This document shows, piece after piece, positions 35,318-46,662 of a stretch of 64,000 nt of DNA. Under the pieces are notes generated by a model. It saw only the letters and a list, made by a program, of their open reading frames with translations, was not told the DNA's origin and searched no databases. How positions within the stretch are numbered: position 1 is the first letter of the stretch; the number at the start of each line of letters is the position of its first letter. Where the stretch lies: assembly GCA_025267735.1 (NCBI GenBank), contig CM046307.1:57097395-57161394 (forward strand), written 5' to 3'. Source of the stretch: Mactra quadrangularis. Taxonomy: Eukaryota; Mollusca; Bivalvia; Venerida; Mactridae. The position numbers and the translations under genes were made by a program.

Positions 35318-36861
35318 CTATTAAGGCTTGCACAAAAAGTAAGTAATGTGATTGCATTGTTCCCATAGTGAATGAAATACAATTAATAATTATTATGTAT
35401 TATTTTATTTGTTCGATTTGTTCCAAATAAGGAGATCAACAGTTTCTATTTGGAATCGAGTTTATCTTTCAAACATGGCACTTACTATTTTGGATTTCAA
35501 ACTTAGAAAGTTACAGGTTCCTGCGACAAAAATTATCGCAAGTTCTTTTTCAGGAATTTGCCGGAAATGCCATAGGTCCAATATATTGTTTTCAATGGTA
35601 GAATGAATATATTATGATCTGTAACATACGCATATTTAGGATTGATAGAAATAATTATTGAATATTTTAACGACGCGTACGATGTTCGAAAAGTGCGTAT
35701 TTTGAGAGATTTTTTGTAAGAATTGCATTATTATCAATTAGTTGATTAATAAATTGTACATTATTAATATGATGGAAGTCCGGTAAATTATACACTAAAT
35801 TTAAGGTAAATTCAATGTTAACTGCGTTTGTCTTACGATAATTTTCGTCTTATGACATTTTGTAGAAGGACCTTCGAAACAAAACTTAGGCAAATAGGCA
35901 CACTGTAAATAGTACTCAAATATACACGATATACGTTTATAAAATATCTAACAGCATATAGATCTATATATTGTGAAATATTTAAACTGAAATTTATTTT
36001 ATTTTAACATGGGATGAAATGCCTGGAGGGATGTAGACATTGAACAGCGATGTAATAATTATGTCAGTACGTCTGACGCACTATTTGAAATAAAAGCAAG
36101 CAAAGTAAAATGGACCACGTTTGGTTGATTAATTCTCTATCAGCTATATTTACTTGTGTACTATTTCCTTAGTTGAATGTCCCCCTGTTTGTTTAACCAC
36201 CATCAAATTGCTAAGTTTGTAGTTACAATAAATAAAGAAATATTTAAAATTGCGATAACAGACTGAAAAAAGCTACATATTTTTAAGAAAATAAAGTCAT
36301 TGTATGCAGAAAGATAATTAAATATTTAACCATAACATTGATACACATATGAGGATAATTATGCATAATACAAAATACACTTCTTAAAGTAAAATAAAGT
36401 AATTGTTTTTGGTCTTAGCTTCATACCGATACACTTTCACCAACTTTACACCTATTTCCCCTGAGCATCGGTCTTCAACAATCTAAAAACGAGCGTATTT
36501 TTCTAGTCTTTATAAATGGGTATGTCTTGAACTCAGTTCTAGTTCTAGTTCGAGTTGTCGATAAATAATGTTTATACTATTTGGTCTGCGATAAGAAATT
36601 GTTTAAATATCATACCAGACTTCAAATATAAAGAACAAGCAATATAATTCAATTATTTCTCATTCCGAAGGGTTGGTTTCAATCATTTGAATAGTAGAAA
36701 CATTCACTCACTTGATATAATTTTTTAACCTAGGCTAAATAAATGGTTTGTTAAATTCTGTTCTGCACAGCTACTAGGAACGTTTTTCGTAATTGATTTG
36801 TTCACATGTATTTACTATGACAACTTTGACGAAATAAAATGTATGTCCTGTTCTTTGGTGC
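35318..36861. other. AT-rich stretch, no gene recognised
   Basis: The 65-codon frame at 35409-35606 is unrecognised. GTTCTAGTTCTAGTTCGAGT near 36535-36555 is a very short pentamer run. No larger feature seen. Confidence 0.45.
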
Positions 36862-37095
36862 TTTTCACAAAAATTCTTACAAAAAAATCTTCGTAAGTCA
36901 AAAGCAAGAAACGTTAATAATACGCTCATTTTTTGGCTTATCAATTCCAAATATTATAGAATTGTGTAGAATACTGCATACCTTTTGAATATCATATCAT
37001 ATCATAATTAGCTTATAATCCATCAGACTTTGAACTGCTATTTTATATGAAATTTACTTACGATAACTTTTTTCGTAAGAATTTTTGTGAACAGG
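36862..37095. mobile_element. MITE with ~37-bp terminal inverted repeats
   Basis: The left arm TTTTCACAAAAATTCTTACA, AAAAAATCTTCGTAAGT pairs with the right arm ACTTACGATAACTTTTTTCG, TAAGAATTTTTGTGAACAG. Length is about 234 bp with an AT-rich interior and no coding capacity. Confidence 0.75.
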
Positions 37096-37395
37096 AACAC
37101 TGCTCTGTTCTGATCTGTTCATAACTTGTAAACTTATTATCCATTTAGTTATAATGTTGTTATATGTACTTTTTTTCATATGTAACTTGTATTTGCCATA
37201 TCATATTTGAAAGATCTTGATTTGTTCTGTATTTCTTTTTACTTTCAGTTCCAATTACTATACAGTTCTGTTCAGTTCTGGAAATATTTTATATTCAGTT
37301 CTGATTACGTTCTTAGATGTAACAAGCGTTAACCAAATAAATACCATGCTCGGTTCTGTTCTGTATTTTTATATTAAGTTCTGATTACTTTTTAT
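37096..37395 (+). repeat. degenerate TTCTG-rich region with ~86-bp duplication
   Basis: CTCTGTTCTGATCTGTTC lies next to the MITE. GTTCTGTTCAGTTCTG (37265) and GGTTCTGTTCTGTA (37351) begin two related segments, each containing TTTATATT(C/A)AGTTCTGATTAC. Confidence 0.65.
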
Positions 37396-39862
37396 AATGG
37401 ACTTGATTTTCTTAATTCCTGAAATATATTGTCTACTTCGACTAAGATTTATGAAATAAGCAGAATATTAAAGTAAAAATATTACCCATCTATATTAGGT
37501 TCCATCAATCCTTCAATATGAAAATAACTTTGATTCCTTGTCATATTTTTATCTACCAAAGTTAATCCTAATTTTTCACAAACGCTGGCGAATTATTGTT
37601 TCGATTTTTTGGCATACATATTATACATTTGCGTAATGTAATTTCCAAGAAAATATGAAATAAAAACTGTACCACTTTTTGGAACAACGATTTGGAAATG
37701 TTCCTGAAAACATGAAAATATACTTTACTCAAAGCCCTAGCACAAACACGCACACACATGCACATTGGCACATTTCTCTGAGTAATTCAGAATATGAAAT
37801 TATTCAAAATATTCCATATAGTCAGAAGAAAGGAAAATATCACAATATAATGCTTATAAAGTTTAGTTTATATCTCACTTAAAATTTGAAATTCTCTTGG
37901 AAGAGAGCAAAATTTCTGAGTGTTTTATAGAGCTAGTTTCATATAAAAAGCAAAAAATCAAAGTTTTCTTCGTGTCTTATTTAATAGTTCAATGAAAATG
38001 ACTAGCAGGTTTCTGGTTTGATATTAAAGTAACTAATTTAACATAGGTGTTTTGTTACAAATTGCTTACAAAGCCTAAGGGATACAAACGTAGAGTAAAC
38101 AAATGCGGTTTAAAATCTAAAAATACCTTCAAGAAAATCGAATAAATAATGCCCCATGGTTCCAAATACATCGTTTTTCCTTAAAGGAATAAAATTATTG
38201 ACAATAAATAACGCGGTAACGAAATGGGTCTAATGCGCCTGTTTGCCGAAGGGCGAAACAAAAAAATGAGAAATGCAACCCACCTGCCAGGAGTTGGTGT
38301 CCAATGCCAAAAACGACATCTTGTCATGTGTAAAGCCACTTTCTCCGAATCTATAAGCCACTTTTACTGATTATGTGTTTTCCAATTGAAGAAAAAATCC
38401 TTGTTATCCTCAAAACGACTGTCTTCACGAATTCCTATCAGGCACTTAGTACAACGTTTTCACCGATTAATATGCCGACTTCGTAATCAGCTGATCTAGA
38501 ATGGAAAGCTTCTTAAAGTGTCAGACACACTGATAGCTTTTTTCCGTCTCCGTTTTGAAGAACAATATCTATCCTTAAGGGTTATTGTTATAGTAAAACA
38601 AAAGCATATACACATACAAAGTTATCTTTCTGTAATTGAATGCGATTTTGATTCAAACTTACTTTTTTGTTTGTTATAATTCATACTTCATCGCTATTGG
38701 ATGTAGTAACCGCAAAGTTGTTACTGGGAGGCGCTAACACGAAACGCGCGCAGACCTGGGGGCGGTATTTTCCCCACGCTGTTTGTCATTTTATGTATAA
38801 TAGCAACTGTTGACTTAAACACTATCTGTTATGAACTTAACTTTATTTTCACAATGTTAGTATAGTTTAATACTATCATGTATGTGGCCAGTGAAAGTTG
38901 AAAATTGATCAGAATTTTTTTACAAAAACTGCGATGTTTATTTATGAATATTTATACAAAATTGTACGTACTTGTAGTTATACTTTGATTTTCTTGACCT
39001 GAGAAAGTTCACTACATATAACTAATATATTTGATAATGTTACTATGTTTGTAAAAGCAAGATTAATATATTAACAACAGCGGCAACGTAAATCATAGCC
39101 TAGCGGTTAATAACCGCATTGATGTTGTGTTTTGCGGAACAACCTGCCGCCTGCTAGAAAAATGACACAAGTAAAAATTAAAAACCATAACAAATAGCAA
39201 TAAACAGATGCCAACATTATTGTCAAACATAACATTTAAAGTAATTTATATGTCCTTAAATCTAATATTTTATCAAGCTAGAAGTCTATCCTTGCTTCCT
39301 GGAATACTTAGCCACATTTTGTCCTGGATGGAAAAAACGGGTACAACACATTTTGCTGTAAAACATTTAGGAAAGCTCACAGTTTACAGTTTATTATTTT
39401 TCTCAGCACAATTATGTGATATGAGGTACAAAATACATGTAACAAATGATATCCCGAAACTGAGTTATAATCACAAAATTTAAATATTCACATCATTATT
39501 CACATTCATTTATTAAAACTGATATTTTGTCGTAGGATAAGCTACCGCGCAGTGAATAAAAAGATTAACAAATAAAGTGGTATAAAATTTCATCTATTTG
39601 ACGGCGGTTCAAGTGTACGAGACTTGAATCAAGTAATTCAAGCTATCAAGAACGTTGTTAGAGATTTTACGAATTTATTGAAATCAGTTTAGTTTAAAAT
39701 TGTAGTTATTTGATTAAAGGAGAAACTTCTCAATCCACTTGACAGCTATTTGACATTTGACAGGTGGTATTATTCAAACAACCCAACTACATGATATTAT
39801 TTATTTTGTTACAAATTAACAACTTGTAAATATCTCTTTATATCTGTCCATATAGCCTAGTA
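37396..39862. other. unassigned stretch with a small GC-rich patch
   Basis: Mostly AT-rich. At 38726-38775 a GC-rich patch contains CGCGCGCAGACCTGGGGGCG, with a GC-box-like GGGGGCGGT. A perfect 15-bp palindrome GCGGTTAATAACCGC lies at 39104-39118. Open frames (for example 39208-39483, 91 codons) are unrecognised. Confidence 0.4.
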
Positions 39863-40085
39863 GCAACCATAGGCGGCCGGCATGGTTCTGAGTAAAAATT
39901 TCTGTATGTTAGCTGTTGTTGACGCGGAACGGTGCTGGCCGGCTACCGGTATATGGTTCGCAGTAAAAAAAACCACATTGTAGTTTTTGACTAGGAACGG
40001 TGCCGACCGCCTATATGATTCGCAGTAAAAAAACCACACATTGTAGTTTTTGACTCGGGACAGTGCCAGCCGCCTATAGTTGCAA
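39863..40085. mobile_element. GC-tipped MITE (M3) expanded by internal tandem copies
   Basis: The outer arms match the M3 family: GCAACCATAGGCGGCCGGCA at the left and CAGTGCCAGCCGCCTATAGT at the right are inverted. Between them, two ~65-bp direct copies occur, each with GATTCGCAGTAAAAAAACCA, CATTGTAGTTTTTGACT and a GGAACGGTGCCG(A)CCG tip. So one MITE end has been amplified inside the element. The 127-codon minus frame here, the longest in the window, starts at TTG and is an artefact of these repeats. Confidence 0.75.
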
Positions 40086-41730
40086 ACATTATTATGTGGT
40101 TTAGTATACTGGTATTTGAATCTGATAATGTTGATGCTGTTGTTGTTGGTGATGATGACAATGATGATAATTTCTAAGAAATTGTAACGACCACAGAGAT
40201 AAACAAAAATGTGTAATATCCTTAATGGGCATAATTTCAATTGCTACATCATACTATGGAGAAAGTTCAAATATTAGGTCCGCATTTTAGCCAATGCGTG
40301 AAACTATCGCGATTATTTTCATTTTGTGTGGGATGGTCACTTAATGAGTTCACATTAAATTATCTTTCCATTTGTAAATTACGGCATCGTGGTATAAACT
40401 AGAAATCAATTAGTGAAATGCATGTTACACTTTGTGGTATGACGACATAATAAATTTCATCGAAAATATTGTAAATATTGAATTAAAGCCAAAACGATGT
40501 AAATGCATCAACAATTGTTGATGAGTACTGAATGAAACTACAGTTATATTGAACACTTTTCCTTGAAGCTAACTTTGAAACTAATATAAAATTAATTGCA
40601 TTTCTCAGATCGACAGGCGGTCAGCTGGCCTGCCAGGGGGCGAAGGTTGGACAAGATGTACGCTGTATTTACAAAGCGCTGTGATGTTGTATTTCTGCCG
40701 AAGGGTCAGGCACGTCTAAATGTAGGGAACCCGGGAGCGCACTATAATATAAACCGATCTTCGTGCAAAACTGCACCTTAGGGTTCGAGCATTTCCTGAT
40801 AAACAAAATATCTCACATCCATTTACATCAGTTTTCATTTAGCCTGGAACATTAAACAACGTTTCTTACTAGTATGAATGAAAATTGACGCTAGAAATGA
40901 GAAAATATTCCATTTTCTGTGTGAAAGAATGCGTTATTTAATATTCTTAAAGCACGAGAAACGACTCGGTTTTTTTGTTTTGTTTTTTCGTGGTATACAT
41001 GCAAATCTTCGTAAAAATAGAAATTTAATGGAATGGTTCATTTTGTGTTTTATGTGAAGACATTTGGGGAGATGTGAATGAGGTTACAGGACGAGATTTC
41101 CAAAGTATTCCTGGAGAATTTTAAAATACAAATGTAGCATTATTTTGAGGTGACATGCAGTGTTATTTTATCATGAAATTGGATTTTATTCGCGAAGTGT
41201 GATTATTTAATATTTACAAAAAATGTGTGCTAATCAGTGTATATATAATTTTGGTGAAAATGAAATTATATGTTTAAGCGATGCATGTTGCAAAATGATA
41301 AAAACACCCTTTTTCTGTTCAACTCATTTTATGTTGCAGAGTTCAAACGTTGGAGCGGATAGAAGCATTAAGTCGTATATTGAACATTAAATACTAGGAT
41401 GGTTATTGTTATGGAATCGAACCTGACATGAGCCGAAAGGCTCACAGGATACTTGAACAATATAGATACATGTATATATCATGTCGGATACTGTGGTCTC
41501 TTTTTCTTGTTTTAATCAAGCATTTTTGTTTGTTTTTATGTTGTTGTTGTTTTAATGTAAATCATCTCAGTTTAAACTATGATTTCAACATCACACTGGA
41601 AGAAAGTCGATCTCCTTTACGGTAGGGTAAGATATTTTAACTGGCTTGTAAAAAGGATTTTAGCGGAAGTCGTTCACGTGATCATAGTGTCTGAATCGAT
41701 CGTTTTATTTAATAGAATGAATTGATATAA
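40086..41730. other. mostly AT-rich stretch with one GC-rich island
   Basis: No repeat family recognised. The island at 40608-40790 is described separately. A TGTATATATCATG patch and A/T runs fill the rest. Confidence 0.4.
40608..40790 (+). other. GC-rich island with CTCF-like motif; possible exon
   Basis: The island is clearly less AT-rich than its flanks and follows an acceptor-like TTGCATTTCTCAG at 40595-40607. An open frame of about 60 codons ends at TAG near 40781; its product is unrecognised and its nominal start lies upstream of the acceptor. CTGCCAGGGGGCG (40630-40642) matches 11 of 13 CTCF core positions. It could be a non-coding exon, a regulatory element or an old insertion. Confidence 0.25.
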
Positions 41731-41832
41731 ATCACGGGCGGTCCGCACGGTCCCGAATCAAAAGAACTATACATACATGTACATACACTATGATAATGTT
41801 TTTGATCCGGGACTGTGCCGGCCTCCTGTGAT
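41731..41832. mobile_element. GC-tipped palindromic MITE (M3), intact copy
   Basis: The left arm ATCACGGGCGGTCCGCACGG, TCCCGAATCAAAA pairs with the right arm TTTTGATCCGGGACTGTGCC, GGCCTCCTGTGAT. The TIR is about 33 bp and the element 102 bp, with an AT-rich centre containing ACATACATGTACAT. Confidence 0.75.
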
Positions 41833-41887
41833 AAAAATATAGTCGAAATCATAATTAGGATAGTTAGCGATCACAGTCTTTTGCAAG

Positions 41888-42040
41888 ACTTTAGTGGTTA
41901 GATTATTCAACTTGGGATCTCAAGCTCTGAGTTTGATTCCCGCTTAAAAAAATATCTGTTTAAATGCTACGCGCGTCCGGCTCATTATGAAAGGTTTACC
42001 CGTGCTGTACATAACCTGGGATAAATAAAGAGTATGATCA
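41888..42040 (+). mobile_element. probable tRNA-derived SINE (SINE4-like)
   Basis: TTAGTGGTTAGATTATTCAA (A-box-like) and CTCTGAGTTTGATTCCCGC (B-box-like) are spaced as in a tRNA head. The tail has ACATAACCTGGGATAAATAAAG. There is only one copy in the window, so the family boundaries are uncertain. Confidence 0.4.
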
Positions 42041-43008
42041 GTTCTGATGAGTCATTTTTGAATAAAATACTGTAAAGAAAAACTAGTTAGTTGAACTGTC
42101 CGCCATAATTTGATAATTGATTAATGAATTTATAAAAGCAGTGTTAAACTGTTGGACAAAATAAATCACGTAATAAATGTATAAAAAGTGCAACCACATG
42201 GCATTAGATTTATAATCATCAAATTTGACAAAACAATATCATTTTGTAACAGTGTTCCTAGAATTAGTGAAACACTGAACATTGGCATACCTCAGAGCGG
42301 CTGTAACATGTTGTTTAATGTTTGAAGCTATGAAATAATTTATTTCTGCCAATATGATTAATATGTAGGAACAACATTAGCTTTTATTTCTGGATAGTTT
42401 CAATTAATCTTTGATGCGAGTAGAATACAAAACTAAATGAAAGTTGAGCCCAAAATATTCGAAATTTATAACAATTGCAGCGAATTTTCGCCATTTTTAG
42501 ATTTTTTATATTCTTTCCAAATTTTGGGCCAAACATTTAAAATGAGACTTTTAGTGACCAGTTTTGGCATCGTTAAAAATGCCATTTGCAGAAGGATTTA
42601 CTAATGCAGATAACTAATAATAGATATTAGATTAATTATAAAAATCGTAATTATATAAAAAATGGGATACATGTGAATAACAAGATAACTCACTATTTTA
42701 ATTCAGGCATATAATGCCATAATAGTTTTCTATTTATAGCAATAATATAACATGTAAAATAAAAGTTGGAATTTGTCACTTTTTATATTGTATTAGCTTA
42801 TGAGGGTGCGTTATTTGATATTTCTCTTGACAAATTAAAATATTTTTATTACTTTTTTCTGGTTTTTTTTTTTTTGGTGTTTTTAACATGCTTTTTGAAA
42901 TGAAGATTTGTTTACTTTTCTTTATTCAATATTTTAAGTCTTTTAAGGTTGCCAGGTAATATACATGTAAGTGAATGATGATTGGTGAATATTTAAGCAA
43001 TTCACCCA
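42041..43008. other. AT-rich stretch, no gene seen
   Basis: A T-run of more than 10 bases lies near 42862-42875. Nothing else recognised. Confidence 0.5.
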
Positions 43009-43078
43009 CAAATTTGGTTATCTTTAATATTTTGAAAATATCCGTCAGTGTCTGTAATTGTGTGATAGAAGATACGTT
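43009..43078 (+). mobile_element. fragment of the TTAA-flanked MITE (M4)
   Basis: TATTTTGAAAATATCCGTCA, GTGTCTGTAATTGTGT aligns with the left interior of the intact element at 43949-44294. Its own termini are lost. Confidence 0.5.
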
Positions 43079-43100
43079 CTTAGTTTTTTAAGCTTTTGTT

Positions 43101-43141
43101 TATTTATTTATACTGGGTTTAACGCTATGTCAACACAATTG
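43101..43141 (-). mobile_element. solitary SINE/LINE 3' tail
   Basis: The minus strand reads AATTGTGTTGACATAGCGTT, AAACCCAGTATAAATAAATA. This is the 3' tail shared by SINE1 and SINE2, with a (TAAA)n end. No body precedes it, so it is either an extreme 5' truncation or part of the partner LINE. Confidence 0.55.
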
Positions 43142-43948
43142 AAAAAAAACTGCATAGTTTAAATATATTTGAAATTTATGAGAAAAACGTATTTTTAGAT
43201 TTTATGAATAATTACTAACTTTTTGATGCAAAGATTTGCGCCGTAGCATTTGTATCTTCTGAAATTCTACGTATTTAAAAATTCAAAATAATTTCTCATG
43301 TGTCCAAAATAAATTGTACATGTATATGTTTTCTATTTAATAGCACGAACACTGTTACAGGGTCGCTTAGGAATCATGTAATTATATTTAAATTCATTTT
43401 TAGTATAGTTCTACAGTTCTAGCATATACTCCGTGCATTTTGTCTTTTTTTATAAAAATAATCAGAAAAATATCACAATGGTTCAAGTAATTTACTATTA
43501 TTGTAAACAAGAAATATAAAACAAAATTAGTGCATAGTTCATCAGCGAGCGTTATTTGATTACCCGTTTTTAGCTCGCTACCAGCTATTTTGATAGTAAT
43601 TTAAATTGTAGACAAGTATCGCCATAAGACTCATATGCTGTAAGCATATTAATTTTTAAAATGCAACTAACACCATACTAAACAATTTGCCTGATGTGTC
43701 AATCCTATTTGATGTCAACAAACAACATTACGGTTCGGAAACAACAAAACTAAACTGATTATAGCATGATTAAAACAACATAAAATAACAATTTAATTAA
43801 ATTAAAAACAAACCATAATTCGATTAACGCTACTTTTTGATCAGATAGTGTTTTATGTTTCTGGGCTGTTGTCATGGATAGGAGTGAAATTATTCTTAGT
43901 ACGATTGGACCCAAACAGGTTGTATTATAGGTCATGGCGCGTGTGTTC
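43142..43948. other. AT-rich stretch, no gene seen
   Basis: No frame, array or TIR element recognised. Confidence 0.5.
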
Positions 43949-44294
43949 TTAAAGGTACTAGTTCACAGATATGGTATATTTTTTCTATATTTTCAAAATA
44001 CCATTCAGTGTCTGTAATTGTGTAAATAATCTTAATAATATAAGACAATCTGACCTACTGGTTGCTAGAAATATACAATAAAAGTAACATAATGCACTAA
44101 AATGTCTATACCGTGACATACGGGGTAGATATTAACTACTTGAAACACCATCATTTGTAGTTGTATGTCAATTTGCACTAAAATTGTCATTATCAGAACA
44201 CTTCTTTCCCGCTTCCAAAAATATTTTCATACGATTTTGGTAGTTTTAGAAAAAGCCGATTTTTAAGTTGAAATCTGTGAATGAGTACCTTTAA
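43949..44294. mobile_element. TTAA-flanked MITE (M4), ~346 bp
   Basis: The left boundary is TTAAAGGTACTAGTTCACAG; the right boundary, reverse-complemented, is TTAAAGGTACTCATTCACAG. So there is a 20-22 bp terminal inverted repeat with TTAA at both ends, as expected for piggyBac-type target duplication. The interior is AT-rich and noncoding. A related fragment lies at 43009-43078. Confidence 0.75.
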
Positions 44295-44506
44295 AATTAT
44301 TAGGCTTGCCCTCTCTATAGGTGAATAAATTGATGCACGTGTATCATTTTTTTAAACAGACTATTTTGGCATTCATTTTTTTTTTATTGTAGCCTAAAAT
44401 ATTGTGTTAAACGTATCCCTGCGCAGAAAAATTAAAGTAAACTGAGTAGTCCATTTATCTTATATATTTATTATTTCAACTTGTGATCTCAGAAAATGGT
44501 ACTTTC
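44295..44506. other. AT-rich spacer
   Basis: No feature recognised between the M4 element and the 137-bp triplication. Confidence 0.5.
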
Positions 44507-44918
44507 ATTCGTGGCTAGGTCACTCTTGAAAACATTTTTTCTGAACTCACTCGATGAAATAAAATCGATCTTGAAAAAGATTGTCTGAAAACATATCAGG
44601 GCCAGCAACTTTCAGAAAAAACACCCCTTCCACACAACCAAAAATTCGTGGCTAGGTCACTCTTGAAAACATTTTTTTCTGAACTCACTCGATGAAATAA
44701 AATCGATCTTGAAAAAGATTGTCTGAAAACATATCAGGGCCAGCAACTTTCAGAAAAAACACCCCTTCCACACAACCAAAAATTCGTGGCTAGGTCACTC
44801 TTGAAAACATTTTTTTCTGAACTCACTCGATGAAATAAAATCGATCTTGAAAAAGATTGTCTGAAAACATATCAGAAACAGCAACTGTCAGAAAAAAACA
44901 CCTTCCCACAACCAAAAA
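44507..44918 (+). repeat. 137-bp tandem triplication, two copies near identical
   Basis: Units begin ATTCGTGGCTAGGTCACTCT at 44507, 44644 and 44782. Copies 1 and 2 differ, by eye, only in the length of one T run. Copy 3 is the same up to ACATATCAG, then diverges (AAACAGCAACTGTCAG) and ends CCACAACCAAAAA. This points to very recent duplication or sequence homogenisation. Confidence 0.95.
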
Positions 44919-45134
44919 GCAATGAGGGTGATGCTTTAGATTTTATACTTCTGCCGTGCATTTATGAAATTATTTATATGGTAATAAACACTGTAATAAA
45001 AAATCAGTGACATCATACAGCATTTTTTAAAGCAAATATCATTTTGAAGTTATACGATTCAGTGTTTTTCTCTGGGCAAATAAATATATTTCATGTTTAA
45101 AACTGTTCTTATAAATTAATATATTTTCTGTTTG

Positions 45135-45430
45135 CTTTAGTCCGGTTCTGTTATGCTATGTTCCATTTTTTATATATTTTAGATTCTGATTTCTGGCTGT
45201 TTTGTTTACTTCTATTCTGTTTGGTTCAGTTTAAATCACTGAAATGTTGTTCTGTTCTGTTCTATTCAGTTTATTTTAATTCGAATAAACATTGTTTTGT
45301 TCGGTTCGGTTCTGCTCGATGCATTTTTACTCATGTTAGCATTGTTTTGTTCCGTTTTTTGTTTACGTTCTGTTTATTTCTACCCACGTTAGCATTTTTT
45401 GTTCTATTCTGCTCTGTTCTTATAATGAAC
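45135..45430 (+). repeat. degenerate TTCTG-rich array
   Basis: TTCTGTTCTGTTCTATTCAG and variants (TTCGG, TTTTG) fill the region. Superimposed, CATGTTAGCATTGTTTTGTT and CACGTTAGCATTTTTTGTTC mark a longer ~55-bp duplication. The 105-codon frame at 45158-45475 (Leu/Phe/Cys-rich) is a product of this composition. Confidence 0.7.
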
Positions 45431-45781
45431 AAAAACCAGTTTAAACGTGATCATAATTTATTGCTGTTAATATAATACGATGAATTTACGATATGTAATG
45501 ATTAAAAAACAACAAGCCATCAATTTTATTATAAAAGTTGATTTATTTTACCTAGCAATTCTTACCACAATAAATTTTATCAGATAATGTTATGTTAATA
45601 CACGTGAGTCTTTTTATCTAATTAATTAATTAAATTGACAATTTTAATTTACTAACGATCTTCAATCTTTGTTCGATTTCCCATGTTGTCAACATTTACA
45701 ACAGCAACAACAATGAAAATGATACCTTTTTATTAGAAAAACAAAAAATCAGGTATCAAAGATTCAAACTAATGAGCGATG

Positions 45782-45802
45782 TTCTGTTCTGTTCTGTTCA
45801 GT
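45782..45802 (+). repeat. short TTCTG tract
   Basis: GTTCTGTTCTGTTCTGTTCA, three exact pentamer-based units, just upstream of the interrupted M1 element. Confidence 0.7.
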
Positions 45803-45950
45803 ACCTTGAAGCGATGTAATACGTAGATATATGATACCAAGATATAGTGCTCCACGAAATTTCTTGGGCAAATGAAATTTTGAAAAAGAAACTGTCTATA
45901 AGCCTAACTCTAATCGATACAAGAAAACTGACTACTATTTACAAATAAAG

Positions 45951-46252
45951 TTTGTTTGTTTGTTTTTGTTGGGTTTAACGCCGTAGCAACACATAATATA
46001 GGTCATATAATGGCGATCAGTCACTGCTCACTGATCTCTGGATTTAGCTGCTAACCAACTACTAAGCGAATACTTTCGTCAGTGACTGACAACTGCCCTA
46101 CATAATTAAGAATCATTGATAGTAGGAAGAATGGCCGTAGAAATAATTTCATGACCAAGCTTCACGAAAGTATGCCCCGCCCGGGAATCGAACCCACGAC
46201 CCCTCGATCAGTAGACGTGCGTGCTACCAACTGAGCTAGCCGGGCGGCTACT
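45951..46252 (-). mobile_element. SINE2, full-length copy with target duplication
   Basis: On the minus strand: tRNA-like head with GGCTAGCTCAGTTGGTAGCA (A box) and GTCGTGGGTTCGATTCCCG (B box), then CATGAAATTATTTCTACGGC, AATCCAGAGATCAGTGAGC, ATTATATGACCTATATTATG, and the tail TGTTGCTACGGCGTTAAACC with (CAAA)n. It is flanked by ACAAATAAAG (45941-45950) and ACAAATTAAG (46253-46262), a ten-base target-site duplication with one mismatch. It sits inside an M1 MITE and both promoter boxes look intact. Confidence 0.85.
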
Positions 46253-46374
46253 ACAAATTAAGCTTATTCATGTACAATATAGTTTGAATCATAAAATTAT
46301 GTTGATAAACTAATTAATGCCAATTATGAATTTGCTCAATGATGACTCTTTTCATAGTCAAGAAGAGTCGAGAA

Positions 46375-46662
46375 CCCGGGTCGGTAGCACAGTTGACAGT
46401 GCGCTTAGATTTCGAATCTAGCTTCCCGAAGAAGGTACGGGTTCGAATCCCACCCGGGTGGGTATACCCTTCAATAAAAATTTAACAATAATGTCAATTT
46501 TCCTCCATTAATAAGGTATTTTGAGAGGTTTCCGGCCTCGTGGAAGGGTAGGCGAGTACTTGTAATAGACAAGGATCCAGGAAAGCTAGGTTAGGTGCGC
46601 TGGACGCCGTAAAATAACCTAAAAATGTGTTGACACGGCATTAAACCCAGTATAAACTAATA
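46375..46662 (+). mobile_element. SINE1, full-length copy
   Basis: The tRNA-like head begins CCCGGGTCGGTAGCACAGTT and has the B box GGTTCGAATCCC and acceptor-like CACCCGGG. It folds with an anticodon-type loop TTTCGAA and a long variable region. The body follows: ATGTCAATTTTCCTCCATTA, GTGGAAGGGTAGGCGAGTAC, GACAAGGATCCAGGAAAGCT, AGGTGCGCTGGACGCCGTAA, and the tail GTGTTGACACGGCATTAAAC. It is the second SINE in the same M1 MITE. Confidence 0.85.

Noticed and set aside
39857..40240. 127-codon minus frame, the longest in the window
   Set aside because: It starts at TTG, is largely made of M3 repeat units, and contains translated low-complexity sequence.
45158..45475. 105-codon Leu/Phe/Cys-rich ORF resembling a membrane protein
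   Set aside because: It is translation of a degenerate TTCTG array; hydrophobicity comes from T-rich codons.
46375..46460. Functional tRNA genes (also at 54154-54240, 46175-46245 and 31722-31790)
   Set aside because: The heads have A and B boxes and can partly fold, but each passes without a break into a conserved SINE body and tail, and sister copies show the same fusion.
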